Assembly: GCF_900090245.1 (NCBI RefSeq)
Contig: NZ_FMDN01000005.1
Location: 290,023-354,022 of the forward strand
DNA: 64,000 nucleotides
Origin: Micromonospora halophytica
GTDB lineage: Bacteria > Actinomycetota > Actinomycetes > Mycobacteriales > Micromonosporaceae
Reading direction: 5' to 3'
Part shown: positions 41,948 to 49,721 of the stretch, piece by piece
Layout: each line of letters starts with the position of its first letter
Position numbering within the stretch: the first letter of the stretch is position 1
Translations under genes and position numbers: made by a program
Notes under the pieces: model-generated
The model's database searches: none
What the model was told of the DNA's origin: nothing
The model's input: the letters and a program-made list of their open reading frames with translations, nothing else

Positions 41948-43066
41948 CTACAGGTTGCCGAACGTGTCGTACCGGATGTGCGGGGGTGGGACGTCGTCCT
42001 CGGCGAGCGCCCGTAGGGTCGCCCGGACCATCGGGGCCGAACCGGAGACGTAGCAGTCGTGCGCCGTCCACGGGCCGTACCGGGTCACCACGTCGGAGAT
42101 GTCGCCCTGCTCGCCGTCGAAATCCGGGTCGTCGCTGCACGCGGGGGTCACCGACAGCCAGGGGTGCGCGGCGACCAGCTCCTCCAGGCCGGCCAGACCG
42201 TACAGCTCCGCGCAGTTGCGTGCGCCGTAGAAGACGTGCACCCAGCGGGTCCGGTTCCCGACGGTCAACTCCTCCACCAGCGCCTTGACCGGGGCCAGCC
42301 CGACCCCGCCCGCGACACAGAGGATGTCCCGGGTCGAGTCGCGGTCCAGCGTCATCGAGCCCATCGGCGCGGCCACCCGGATCAGGTCGCCGGGCCTCGT
42401 CCGGCGCACCAGCGCCCCCGACACCCAACCCGCGCCGGCCGGCGTACGGACGTGGAACTCCAGCACGTTGTCGTCGTTCGGGGCGTTCGCCACCGAGTAC
42501 GTCCGCCACACCCGGGGCAGGTGCCGGGGCACCTCGACGCTGACGTACTGCCCGGCCTTCCAGGACAGCGGATGCTGCAGGGCGCGGACGGTCAGCACCG
42601 CCGTGTCCGGCCCGTGCCGTTCGTGGGTGAGCACCTCGGCGTGCCAGTACGGCGGGTTCTCGTCGGCCGCCGCGCCGGCCAGCATCTTCTCGGTGATCGC
42701 CGCGTACGCGTCCCGCCAGGCCTGGTCGTACTCCAGGTTCCAGCCGTCGCCGGCGATGCTGCGCAGCGCGTCCAGCAGGGCGACGCCCATCGTCTCGTAG
42801 TGCGCCGCGTCCACGTGGTACTTCCGGTGGTCGCGGCCCAGCGAGCGCAGGTACTCCTCGAAGCTCTCCGGGTCGCCCACCACCTGCGTGGCGGTGACGA
42901 TGGCGTCCAGGATCCGGTTGCCCTGGCCGGTCATCTCCACCGGGAAGAGCTTGCGCAACCCGGGGTCGAGGAGGAACAGCCGGGCGTAGAAGTGACCGCT
43001 CAGCCGCTCCCGGTCCTCCTCGACCAGGGTCCAGCTCTCCTTCAGCAGTCGTGCGAAGTCGTGCAC
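41948..43066 (-). CDS. Flavohaemoglobin-like NO dioxygenase (globin plus FAD/NAD reductase)
   Basis: 372 residues. The GTG at 43066 has AGGAGGAG 7-8 nt upstream. The globin domain (about 1-135) has the haem-ligand region GRDHRKYHVDAAHYETMG. The ferredoxin-reductase part has the FAD-binding RTYSVANAP and FHVRTPAGAGWVSGAL, the NAD-binding ILCVAGGVGLAPVKALV, and a C-terminal CYVSGSAPMVRATLRAL ending in FGNL. It oxidises nitric oxide to nitrate using O2 and NAD(P)H. A perfect 21-bp palindrome 64 bp upstream, shared with the divergent CPBP gene, is a good candidate for a stress-responsive operator. Confidence 0.93.
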   Translation of the reverse strand: MHDFARLLKESWTLVEEDRERLSGHFYARLFLLDPGLRKLFPVEMTGQGNRILDAIVTATQVVGDPESFEEYLRSLGRDHRKYHVDAAHYETMGVALLDALRSIAGDGWNLEYDQAWRDAYAAITEKMLAGAAADENPPYWHAEVLTHERHGPDTAVLTVRALQHPLSWKAGQYVSVEVPRHLPRVWRTYSVANAPNDDNVLEFHVRTPAGAGWVSGALVRRTRPGDLIRVAAPMGSMTLDRDSTRDILCVAGGVGLAPVKALVEELTVGNRTRWVHVFYGARNCAELYGLAGLEELVAAHPWLSVTPACSDDPDFDGEQGDISDVVTRYGPWTAHDCYVSGSAPMVRATLRALAEDDVPPPHIRYDTFGNL

Positions 43067-43129
43067 GGGGCGCTCCTCCTCCTGACGGCGGATCGGGCCA
43101 GCACAGAATGTCCACGGAGCGTGCACGCC

Positions 43130-43150
43130 GGTCGCACAGACTGTGCGACC
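43130..43150. promoter_or_regulatory. Perfect 21-bp palindrome in the flavohaemoglobin/CPBP divergent region
   Basis: GGTCGCACAG-A-CTGTGCGACC. A weaker CTGTCGGGCACAG lies 20 bp downstream (43169-43181), possibly a second site. Confidence 0.65.
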
Positions 43151-43188
43151 ACTCCCGCCCGGCCCTAACTGTCGGGCACAGTGGTGCG

Positions 43189-43959
43189 GTGACCGTCGAC
43201 CAGCTCACCCGCCCCACCTCCCGACGGGTCCTCGGCACCGAGACCGTGCTGGTCCTCGGCGTCTCGCTGGGCAAGTCGGCCGTCTACGCGATGGTCTCCC
43301 TCGCCGCCGCGCTGACCGCCGGACCGCTCTCCGCCCAGACCGCCGCGCTGAACACGTCCAAGGAGCCCCGGCCCTGGCTGGACCTGACGTACCAGCTGCT
43401 CGGGATCTCCTTCGCGCTGCTGCCGGTGCTGCTCGCCGTACACCTGCTGGCGCGGGACCCCGGCGACCCGGCGCGGACCCTCGGCGTGGACCTGCGGCGG
43501 CCCGGCTCCGACCTGGCCCGGGGCGCCGGCCTGGCGGCACTGATCGGCCTGCCCGGCCTGGCGCTGTTCTGGGCCGCCGCGCAGCTCGGCGTCAACGCGA
43601 AGCTGGTCCCCGCCGGCCTGCCCGACCTCTGGTGGGCGGTGCCGGTGCTGCTCCTCGCCGCCGCGCAGAACGCCGTGCTGGAGGAGGTGATCGTGGTCGG
43701 GTACCTGGTCACCCGGCTGCGTCAGCTCCAGTGGCGGCTCGGCGCGATCATCGCGGCGAGCGCCCTGCTACGCGGCTCCTACCACCTCTACCAGGGCTTC
43801 GGCGCCTTCGTCGGCAACGCGGTGATGGGCGTCGTGTTCAGCCTCTTCTACCTGCGCACCCGGCGGGTGATGCCGCTGATCGTGGCGCACACCCTGCTCG
43901 ACGTGGTCGCCTTCGTCGGCTACACGCTGGCACCGAAGGAGTGGCTCAGCTGGCTCTGA
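43189..43959 (+). CDS. CPBP family intramembrane metalloprotease
   Basis: 256 residues, GTG start, about seven membrane segments. CPBP (Abi/Rce1-like) motifs are the Glu pair in NAVLEEVIVVGYLVTRL, the His in GSYHLYQGFGAFVGN and the His in MPLIVAHTLLDVV. The canonical Arg after EExxx is replaced (VVGY), a variant seen in part of the family. It would process a membrane protein or peptide; bacterial substrates are mostly unknown. It is divergent from the flavohaemoglobin gene. A 17-bp imperfect direct repeat (43944 and 43992) covers its stop and that of the convergent gene. Confidence 0.85.
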   Translation: MTVDQLTRPTSRRVLGTETVLVLGVSLGKSAVYAMVSLAAALTAGPLSAQTAALNTSKEPRPWLDLTYQLLGISFALLPVLLAVHLLARDPGDPARTLGVDLRRPGSDLARGAGLAALIGLPGLALFWAAAQLGVNAKLVPAGLPDLWWAVPVLLLAAAQNAVLEEVIVVGYLVTRLRQLQWRLGAIIAASALLRGSYHLYQGFGAFVGNAVMGVVFSLFYLRTRRVMPLIVAHTLLDVVAFVGYTLAPKEWLSWL

Positions 43960-43993
43960 CAGGTCGGTCTCCCCGCGCTACCTGGGCAGTTGC

Positions 43994-45430
43994 TCAGCTG
44001 GCCCTGACCGGCCGGTAGGCGGCCGTCGCCCGGGCCGCCAGCCGCTGCGCCGCGGCCGCGTCACCCGCCGCCGCGGCCAGCACCGCCGCCCCCGGCAACA
44101 ACCGGGACGCCAGCCGCAACGCGGCCCAGCCGCCGACCTGCGCCGCCAGCGGCGCCGCCAACCGCCACGCCGCCTCCGCCGCGCGCGGCCACGGTCGGCC
44201 CCCCGGCCCGTCCGCCGCCCGGGCCGCCGCCAGCGCGGTACGCGCGCTGTCCGCGTCCGGGTGCACCTGGGTCAGTACCAGCAGCTCCACGGCCCGTTCG
44301 GCGTCCAGCGGATCCCGGCCGTAGGCCGCCGCCACATGCAGCACCAGCGCGGCCTGGCTCCACAGCACCACCGCCAGTTCCGCCACCGGCGCGAACAGGC
44401 CGGCCAGCGCCGAGGTGGCCCCGCCCGCCCCGGCCACCCGGACGAACCGGCGGGTGGCCAGCCGGGCCAGCCCGTCCGGACCCGCGTCCGGGTACGCCTC
44501 ACGCAGCCCGCGCGCCCAGTCGCGGGCGTGCGGACCGATGCCCTCCACGGCCGCCAGGGCGAGCAGTTCGGGGGCGAAACCCGGGTGCGCCACCAGCCGG
44601 CTCCGGATCCCGGCCAGGTCCAGCTCACGGGTACGCCTCGACGGCCCGTCCGGCGGCACCACCGTCGTGCGCCCGGGCGTGGACGGCTGCTCCGACGCGG
44701 TGGTCTTCCTCGGCGCCGCCTTCTTCGGTGTCGCCTTCTTCGGGGTGGCCTTCTTCGTCGCGGAGGTGGTTCTGGCAGCGGTGGCTCGCGCGGCCGGGGC
44801 GGCCTTCTTCGCGGGTGCGGTCCTCCGGGGAGCGGGGCTCGTCGCCGCCTCCGCCGGGTCGGGCTCACGTTGCGCCGGTGTCCTCGTGGTGCCGCCCTGC
44901 TCCTCCGCGGCACCCTCCCGCGGTGCTGCCCCAGCGGCGTCCTGTCGTGTCTGTCCCGCCTCGCCGGCGGCCCGGATCCGGCCCGACCTCGTGGTGCTGA
45001 CCTGCCCCGCCCCATCCGGCGGTGCGGTCGGCCTCCGTGTCGAGGCCGCCCGTCGACCTTCGGATGTGCCCCTTGTCACCTCGGCCGTACCCGTGCCGGA
45101 GCCGGCGGGTCGCGTCCCGTCCCCGGCTGTTCCCGGCTCCGGCCCGGCGGCGGCCTCCGACGGCGGGTCGGACGTGTCGGCGGGGGCGGCAGCCGACCGA
45201 CCGGCCGTCCGGGGTGGCGTCCCTTCGGCCGCCGGCGGTTGGAACAGCACGGCCGGTGCCGTCTTCGCCGGTCGAGCCTTCCCCGAGCCCGCCCGGGGTG
45301 CCGGATCCTCCGTGGCGGACGGTTCCTTCGCCGAGGTCGGCGGCGGGGTGAAGGCCGCCTTCGGGGGCCGGCGGCGGGCGCCCCCGGAGGCGTCGCGGTG
45401 GGGCGGATCGCTCGGCGTCTGCTCCTGCAT
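43994..45430 (-). CDS. EcsC-like protein with long low-complexity N-terminus
   Basis: 478 residues from the ATG at 45430. The first 270 residues are Pro/Ala/Thr-rich and include a histone H1-like basic repeat (KKATPKKATPKKAAPRKT, about 240-258). The C-terminal 200 residues are helical and hydrophobic with AAVEGIGPHARDWARGLREAYPD and SALAGLFAPVAELAVVLWSQAALVLHVAAAYGRDP, matching EcsC/DUF697-like domains. The C-terminal part probably associates with the membrane; the basic tail may bind nucleic acid or polyanions. Function is unknown. Confidence 0.7.
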   Translation of the reverse strand: MQEQTPSDPPHRDASGGARRRPPKAAFTPPPTSAKEPSATEDPAPRAGSGKARPAKTAPAVLFQPPAAEGTPPRTAGRSAAAPADTSDPPSEAAAGPEPGTAGDGTRPAGSGTGTAEVTRGTSEGRRAASTRRPTAPPDGAGQVSTTRSGRIRAAGEAGQTRQDAAGAAPREGAAEEQGGTTRTPAQREPDPAEAATSPAPRRTAPAKKAAPAARATAARTTSATKKATPKKATPKKAAPRKTTASEQPSTPGRTTVVPPDGPSRRTRELDLAGIRSRLVAHPGFAPELLALAAVEGIGPHARDWARGLREAYPDAGPDGLARLATRRFVRVAGAGGATSALAGLFAPVAELAVVLWSQAALVLHVAAAYGRDPLDAERAVELLVLTQVHPDADSARTALAAARAADGPGGRPWPRAAEAAWRLAAPLAAQVGGWAALRLASRLLPGAAVLAAAAGDAAAAQRLAARATAAYRPVRAS

Positions 45431-45556
45431 GTCGATGGAGCGTAGTCGCGAACGTGACCTGGCACACGGTGGAAACACGTCCCCCGCGATAGTCGCTTTG
45501 CCCCGGTGGGGGCGGGCCCTGTATCCTCAGCCCCGGTGGTCTGCAGAGGCCATCTG

Positions 45557-45647
45557 GGAGACTTCGCCTAGTCTGGTCTATGGCGCCGCACTGCTAATGC
45601 GGTTGGGGTCTTAAAGCCCCTCCCGGGTTCGAATCCCGGAGTCTCCG
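45557..45647 (+). tRNA. tRNA-Ser (anticodon GCU)
   Basis: 91 nt, class II. The acceptor GGAGACT pairs with AGTCTCC, anticodon GCT sits in CACTGCTAATG, and the variable arm is long (TTGGGGTCTTAAAGCCCCTC). Confidence 0.97.
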
Positions 45648-45682
45648 CGCGAAAACCGGTCGTGTAGACTGGCCGAGCACAA

Positions 45683-45755
45683 GCGCCCGTAGCTCAACGG
45701 ATAGAGCATCTGACTACGGATCAGAAGGTTAGGGGTTCGAGTCCCTTCGGGCGCA
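45683..45755 (+). tRNA. tRNA-Arg (anticodon ACG)
   Basis: 73 nt. The acceptor GCGCCCG pairs with CGGGCGC, anticodon ACG sits in CTACGGA (first base read as inosine by the tRNA-Arg convention), and the T-arm is AGGGGTTCGAGTCCCTT. Its 3' half is repeated at 48042-48086, marking the left edge of a 2.3-kb islet. Confidence 0.97.
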
Positions 45756-45935
45756 CAAACGATCAAGGCCGTGGCCAGCGGAAACGCGGGTCGCGGCCTT
45801 GATTACTTCTGCGCATGGGGACGGATGTCCCCAAGGTTTGGGATCTGGTCACTGTGCTGTTTCAGTGGGGTCCGTGCCGGTCGGTGGTGACCAGTGCGTT
45901 TGTGTATCGCCTGGCCTGGGTCGTGGTCGGGATGT
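45712..45935 (+). repeat. Left copy of a direct repeat flanking the tRNA-Arg islet (att-like)
   Basis: 35 bp of the tRNA 3' half (45712-45746) is identical to 48042-48076, and 44 of 45 bp match up to 45756. A diverged 180-bp extension follows: the same hairpin and then matching stretches such as CAGTGCGT and TGGTCGGGATG. Confidence 0.8.
45762..45803 (+). terminator. Hairpin after tRNA-Arg
   Basis: ATCAAGGCCG (45762-45771) pairs with CGGCCTTGAT (45794-45803). A homologous hairpin follows the tRNA remnant at 48092. Confidence 0.75.
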
Positions 45936-45974
45936 CGGTACGTGGCGCGTGGCCGATGTCGGCCGCCGTTGACG

Positions 45975-46209
45975 AAGGTGCCGGGCCGTGAACGGGGCTT
46001 GGCGGTGGACGCCCTCGGGTTGATCATCGTGGTGGTGGTCACCGCCGCGTCGGTCACCGACAACGCGATCGGCGTGCAACTGCTGGACAACGTCCTCGCG
46101 CACACCCCGACGGTGACCAAGGCGTGGGTCGACGCCGGGTTCAACGACGACGTGCAGATCCACGGCGCGGTGAACGGCATCGACGTCGAGCAGGTGAAAC
46201 GCAGCGACA
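45975..46209 (+). pseudogene. IS5-family transposase fragment
   Basis: About 78 codons of a DDE transposase core: RERGLAVDALGLIIVVVVTAASVTDN and WVDAGFNDDVQIHGAVNGIDVEQVKR, the usual VWADGGY/DAGF-type second Asp region. After 46209 the match seems to continue in another frame (GQGLRFPGKVP), so the gene is frameshifted. Both the N-terminal DNA-binding part and the C-terminal Glu block are gone. No terminal inverted repeats were found. The remainder of 45756-46353 holds only the duplicated tRNA flank and no intact gene. Confidence 0.75.
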
Positions 46210-46353
46210 CCACGGCCGGGGACAGGGCCTCAGATTCCCCGGCAAGGTCCCTAGTGGACCAAGGGTATCGTTGACTTCCTCGTGCCCGGACTGCCGGGTT
46301 GCGAGCAGCGTCAGGGTTGTAACCGTCATCGGATGAGGAGTTGCAAGCTTCCC

Positions 46354-46704
46354 ATGAGTAACGCCCGTCTCCGTCGTTCTCGCCCCGCGCGTCGTTTCGT
46401 TGGCCTGCTAACCCTGGGCGCCGCCACGGCTGTCGGTCTCGCCGGTTGTGGCGGTAGCGAGCCGACGGACTTCGATACCTTCATCGAGCGTCACCGTTGC
46501 GAGAAGCTTGTTCGGGGCAGCGACGGTGACATCGACCTGTCCTGCGTCGACCCGCAGACCGGCCAGCGGGTGGATATCGAGTTCGAGGCCAACGATCGGG
46601 CAGGCCAGTACTTCACCGACACTCAGTTCGGCGGGATCGTCCACGTCTTCTCCCACGACGAGGTCCGCGACTCCAACATCTACCCGAAGACCAAGAAGGG
46701 TTGA
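46354..46704 (+). CDS. Small putative lipoprotein
   Basis: 116 residues. A basic N-terminus (SNARLRRSRPARR) and hydrophobic stretch end in a lipobox (VGLAGC, Cys near residue 29). The mature part has two further Cys (RHRCEKLVRG, DLSCVDPQTG), likely forming a disulfide, and ends KTKKG. No family recognised. An upstream in-frame ATG at 46333 would also work; GAGGAG lies 13 nt before the chosen ATG. It is cargo of the islet bounded by the tRNA-Arg repeats. Confidence 0.65.
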   Translation: MSNARLRRSRPARRFVGLLTLGAATAVGLAGCGGSEPTDFDTFIERHRCEKLVRGSDGDIDLSCVDPQTGQRVDIEFEANDRAGQYFTDTQFGGIVHVFSHDEVRDSNIYPKTKKG

Positions 46705-46840
46705 TTCCCCGGTGGGACGATGATTGCGGGAGTGCCGCGGGCTTGGTCGAGGTCGAGGTTCATGTGACTCGTCGCGACCGGTCCGGCGCTCGCTGTCGGC
46801 AGTGCCCTCCGGGTTGCGCCGGGCGGTCATGCTCAGAGAC

Positions 46841-47221
46841 ATGATCCGGTTCGTGCTCAACGTGCTGTGGCTCATCTTCGGCGGCGGCATCGTCCTCGCC
46901 GCCGGCTACGGCATCGCCGCGCTGATCTGCTTCCTGTTGGTCGTCACGATCCCGTTCGGCGTCGCGTCGCTGCGCCTGGCCGTCTACTCCCTGTGGCCGT
47001 TCGGCCGCACCGTCGTGCCCAAGCCCGGCACCGGGATCGCCTCCGGGCTGGCCAACGTCCTCTGGGTGGTACTCGCCGGCTGGTGGCTGGCCCTGTCCCA
47101 CATCATCGCCGGCATCACGCTCTGCCTCACGATCATCGGCATCCCGTTCGGGATCGCCAACTTCAAGCTCGTCCCCGCCGCGTTCTGGCCCCTCGGCCGC
47201 GAGGTCATCGACGCACCATGA
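46841..47221 (+). CDS. YccF domain-containing membrane protein
   Basis: 126 residues; MIRFVLNVLWLIFGG matches the usual YccF start, although an ATG at 46829 is in frame. Two copies of the YccF motif are present, each a membrane helix followed by IPFG (LVVTIPFGVASLRLAVYSLWPFG; TIIGIPFGIANFKLVPAAFWPLG). It is an integral inner-membrane protein of unknown function. It lies inside the tRNA-Arg islet between the lipoprotein and the two-repeat secreted protein. Confidence 0.9.
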   Translation: MIRFVLNVLWLIFGGGIVLAAGYGIAALICFLLVVTIPFGVASLRLAVYSLWPFGRTVVPKPGTGIASGLANVLWVVLAGWWLALSHIIAGITLCLTIIGIPFGIANFKLVPAAFWPLGREVIDAP

Positions 47222-47326
47222 AAGCGGCAGCCGCGTTGAGCTCCCCGTTCCGTGGACCTTCTTCACGGTCTTCCCTCGCGTCGGTATGATCGGCGGCCTT
47301 CTACCTCTTGTTGGGAGGCAAGTGCG

Positions 47327-47926
47327 ATGACGCATTCGCGCGCGTGGGCGGTGGCGGCAGTTCTCGGCCTTTCCGTCGTGACCGCGCCGACCCCCGCCAG
47401 CGCGACCGCCCGGATCGACCCGAGCGCCCAGGCCGCAGCTTCCGGCTGCACGACCTGGGTGGAATGGGTGCAGGGCGGCAGCAACAGCTACTACTACGGC
47501 CGGGGCAACGTGCAGTGCGCCAGCGGCCGCTACAAGGTCAAGCTCCAGTGCCGCAACCTCCAGACCGGCGTGGGATACGTCGTCTACGGCGGGTACGCGG
47601 TGAACGCTCCCGGCACCGCCACCGCGACCTGCTACAGCGGCAACGTCGCCGAGGGCGTGTACCCCGTCGACGATCCGCTGCCGACGACCGGTGTCACCGG
47701 TTGCGTCTCCTGGGCGGAGTGGGTCCACGAAGGCAGCAATCACTACTACGGCCGCGGCAGCGCCCAGTGCGACACCGGTACCTACCGGGTCCAGATCCAG
47801 TGCCGCAACGCGCAGACCGGCCAGCGGTACGTCGTCTACGGCCCGGCGGTGACCGCCCCCAGAACCTCCACGACGACCTGCTACCAGGGCAACGTCGCGG
47901 ACGCCGTCTCCGGCGTGCCGGCGTGA
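47327..47926 (+). CDS. Secreted protein with two internal repeats
   Basis: 199 residues. The ATG is preceded by GGGAGG at 9 nt. Signal peptide MTHSRAWAVAAVLGLSVVTAPTPASA. The mature protein is two copies of a roughly 70-residue Cys-rich unit: C-x-(T/S)-W-x-EWV-x2-GSN-x-YYYGRG-x2-QC, QCRNxQTGxxYVVYG and TCYxGNVA, each with four Cys. No family recognised; the Tyr/Trp/Gly-rich pattern suggests a small disulfide-stabilised binding domain. It is the last gene of the islet and has no close neighbour in function. Confidence 0.75.
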   Translation: MTHSRAWAVAAVLGLSVVTAPTPASATARIDPSAQAAASGCTTWVEWVQGGSNSYYYGRGNVQCASGRYKVKLQCRNLQTGVGYVVYGGYAVNAPGTATATCYSGNVAEGVYPVDDPLPTTGVTGCVSWAEWVHEGSNHYYGRGSAQCDTGTYRVQIQCRNAQTGQRYVVYGPAVTAPRTSTTTCYQGNVADAVSGVPA

Positions 47927-48023
47927 TGAAGGACGCGCGGTGGGCACGCGTGAGGCGCCTCGGTCCACCTCATTCGTGAGGCGGCCGAGGAAGCGCGGAT
48001 CACATGCCTTTACGCAGCGTAGG

Positions 48024-48086
48024 GAGCATCTGATGGGTTCGGACTACGGATCAGAAGGTTAGGGGTTCGAGTCCCTCCGGGCGCAC
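48024..48086 (+). pseudogene. tRNA-Arg(ACG) 3'-half remnant
   Basis: GAGCATCTGA and then anticodon arm, variable region and T-arm match the intact tRNA-Arg, but 8 bp are inserted before the anticodon stem and the acceptor 5' strand and D-arm are missing. It cannot fold as a tRNA. It marks the right edge of the islet. Confidence 0.85.
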
Positions 48087-48243
48087 TTCACAATCAAGGC
48101 CATAGCCAGCGGAAACGCCGGATATGGCCTTGATTGCTGCTATGTTCCGGGACAGCTCTTCCCTGGATCTGGAATCTGGCGCTGCCGGGTCCGTGTTGAG
48201 CAGTGCGTCCGCGTGTCGGCTGGTCTGGATCATGGTCGGGATG
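48042..48243 (+). repeat. Right copy of the direct repeat flanking the tRNA-Arg islet
   Basis: See the left copy at 45712. The tRNA part is 98% identical while the rest has diverged clearly, so the tRNA half has been preserved or corrected. Confidence 0.8.
48092..48135 (+). terminator. Hairpin after the tRNA remnant
   Basis: AATCAAGGCCAT (48092-48103) pairs with ATGGCCTTGATT (48124-48135); it is the diverged twin of the hairpin at 45762, with compensating stem changes (CG to AT). Confidence 0.75.
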
Positions 48244-48251
48244 CCTGAGCG

Positions 48252-48725
48252 TCACTCTTCAGCGTTCGGGGACGGACGGGCCGACTGTGCCGAGCGGTAT
48301 GCGCGTGCGACCGTGGACGACGTGGCGGCCAGCTGCGGACGGGACGGCAACCAGACGGTCTGAATGCCGAGTTGCTCGTTCATCGCAGCGAGCTGGTGCT
48401 CGTGACGAAGATCCGCGGCCGTCCGTAGGCCGCGGACGATGACCGTGGCGCCGCGGCGCAGGCAGTAGGCGGTGGTCAGGCCGGTCCAGGTGTCCACCTC
48501 GACATTGCCCCAAGCTGCCGGCATGGCGTCGCGCACACGTACGGCCCTGGTCGTGGCCTCGGCGGTTGGTCGCTTGTCGGCGTTCACCGCCAGCAACACG
48601 ATGATCTGGTCGAACATCACCCGGGCACGGGCCACTAGGTCGCGGTGCCCCGCGGTGAACGGATCGAACGTACCGGGATAGACCGCCAACGAACCGTGTG
48701 CCGGCGCCACTCCACGATCCGACAT
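48252..48725 (-). CDS. CoaD-like (pantetheine-phosphate adenylyltransferase-type) nucleotidyltransferase
   Basis: 157 residues from the ATG at 48725. The N-terminus has YPGTFDPFTAGHRDLVARA, the T/HxGH nucleotidyl-transfer site. VNADKRPT, ATVIVRGLRTAADLRHEHQLAAMNEQLG and SSTVAR correspond to the CoaD motifs including the ISSTxVR end. It is clearly diverged from housekeeping CoaD (insertions near residue 60 and a shortened C-terminus), so it may be a second copy or act on another phosphate ester. It lies just outside the tRNA-Arg islet and is divergent from a methyltransferase. Confidence 0.8.
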   Translation of the reverse strand: MSDRGVAPAHGSLAVYPGTFDPFTAGHRDLVARARVMFDQIIVLLAVNADKRPTAEATTRAVRVRDAMPAAWGNVEVDTWTGLTTAYCLRRGATVIVRGLRTAADLRHEHQLAAMNEQLGIQTVWLPSRPQLAATSSTVARAYRSAQSARPSPNAEE

Positions 48726-48853
48726 GGCTGTCACCGCGACTCCAACCACATGGCCAGGATCATCCCAGCCGTACATGTGCCGACCCGACTTTGGGCCTTG
48801 TCGTCACCGCCGACCACCGCCGACATCCTGATCTGCCGCCGACCGCGCGTGGC

Positions 48854-49645
48854 ATGACAACCCGGGTGCGGGCGTCGACCGGATTCGTGTTGACTTCGGC
48901 GGTGGATCGTCAATGGCTCAGCAGCATCGCGCACTCGCACCACCCGATCGCGGCCCCGATCTTCGGTGTCAACCTCAACCGCCTTCTGCGCCGAGCGGAC
49001 CGCCAGCCGGCTGCTCGTATCCTCGACCTCGGCTGCGGAGAGGGGGCCTGGGCGCTGCAGGCCCTCGCTCACCACCCGGACGGGCGCGCGGACGGCGTGG
49101 ACGTCAACCCGTACGCCCTCGAACGTGCCGCCAGCGCCGCCGCCGAACGCGGCCTCGCCGACCGGCTCACACTGCACGAGCGTGACGCCCGGACGTACGT
49201 GCCGGACGGCGACTACGACCTGGTGCTGTGTGTCGGCTCGACACACGCGTTCGGCGGGTTCGACAAGACGCTGGAGTTGGCCGGTCGGCACGTGAATGCC
49301 GACGGCATCCTCATGGTCGGTGAGGGATTCTGGCAAGTCCCGCCGACTCCAGAGGCACTCGCGGCGCTCAATGCGAAGCCTGAGGACCTCACCGACCTCG
49401 CCGGCCTGGTCGACGCTGCTGAGCAGGCCGGCTGGACACCGGTGTACGCCCATGTCAGCGACGCCGCCGAGTGGGACGACTACGAATGGTCGTGGATCGG
49501 CTCGCTCACCCGGTGGGCGCTGGACAACCCCGGCCATCCAGACGCTGCCGAGGCGCTCACCGTTGCCCGGGAGCACCGCGATCAGTGGTTGCGCGGGTAC
49601 CGCGACGTGCTGGGCTTCGTCACGCTGGCGCTACGCCGTATCTGA
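48854..49645 (+). CDS. Class I SAM-dependent methyltransferase
   Basis: 263 residues. SAM-binding motif I ILDLGCGEGAWALQAL, acidic VDVNPYAL, and YDLVLCVGSTHAFGGFDKTLELAGRHVNADG are typical of methyltransferase domain 25/11 proteins. The C-terminal part (DYEWSWIGSLTRWALDNPGHPDA, GYRDVLGFVTLALRR) is a conserved extension seen in small-molecule methyltransferases. The substrate is unknown. It is convergent with the large SARP-type regulator gene and divergent from the CoaD-like gene; the divergent spacer is 128 bp. Confidence 0.88.
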   Translation: MTTRVRASTGFVLTSAVDRQWLSSIAHSHHPIAAPIFGVNLNRLLRRADRQPAARILDLGCGEGAWALQALAHHPDGRADGVDVNPYALERAASAAAERGLADRLTLHERDARTYVPDGDYDLVLCVGSTHAFGGFDKTLELAGRHVNADGILMVGEGFWQVPPTPEALAALNAKPEDLTDLAGLVDAAEQAGWTPVYAHVSDAAEWDDYEWSWIGSLTRWALDNPGHPDAAEALTVAREHRDQWLRGYRDVLGFVTLALRRI

Positions 49646-49721
49646 TCTTGGCTGGCCTCGCTCTCATCTCGCCGATCGGGCGTGTTGCGAGCGGGCGCTT
49701 CCGGGTGACCGAGGACGGGCG

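Noticed and set aside
43944..44008. 17-bp direct repeat at the convergent ends of the CPBP and EcsC-like genes as an insertion target site
   Set aside because: Only 16 of 17 bases match, the copies are 48 bp apart and no mobile element lies between; probably chance or minor slippage.
48051..48233. 60-codon minus-strand ORF ending ...RPEGLEPLTF
   Set aside because: Its C-terminus is a translation of the tRNA-Arg remnant, a well-known annotation artefact.
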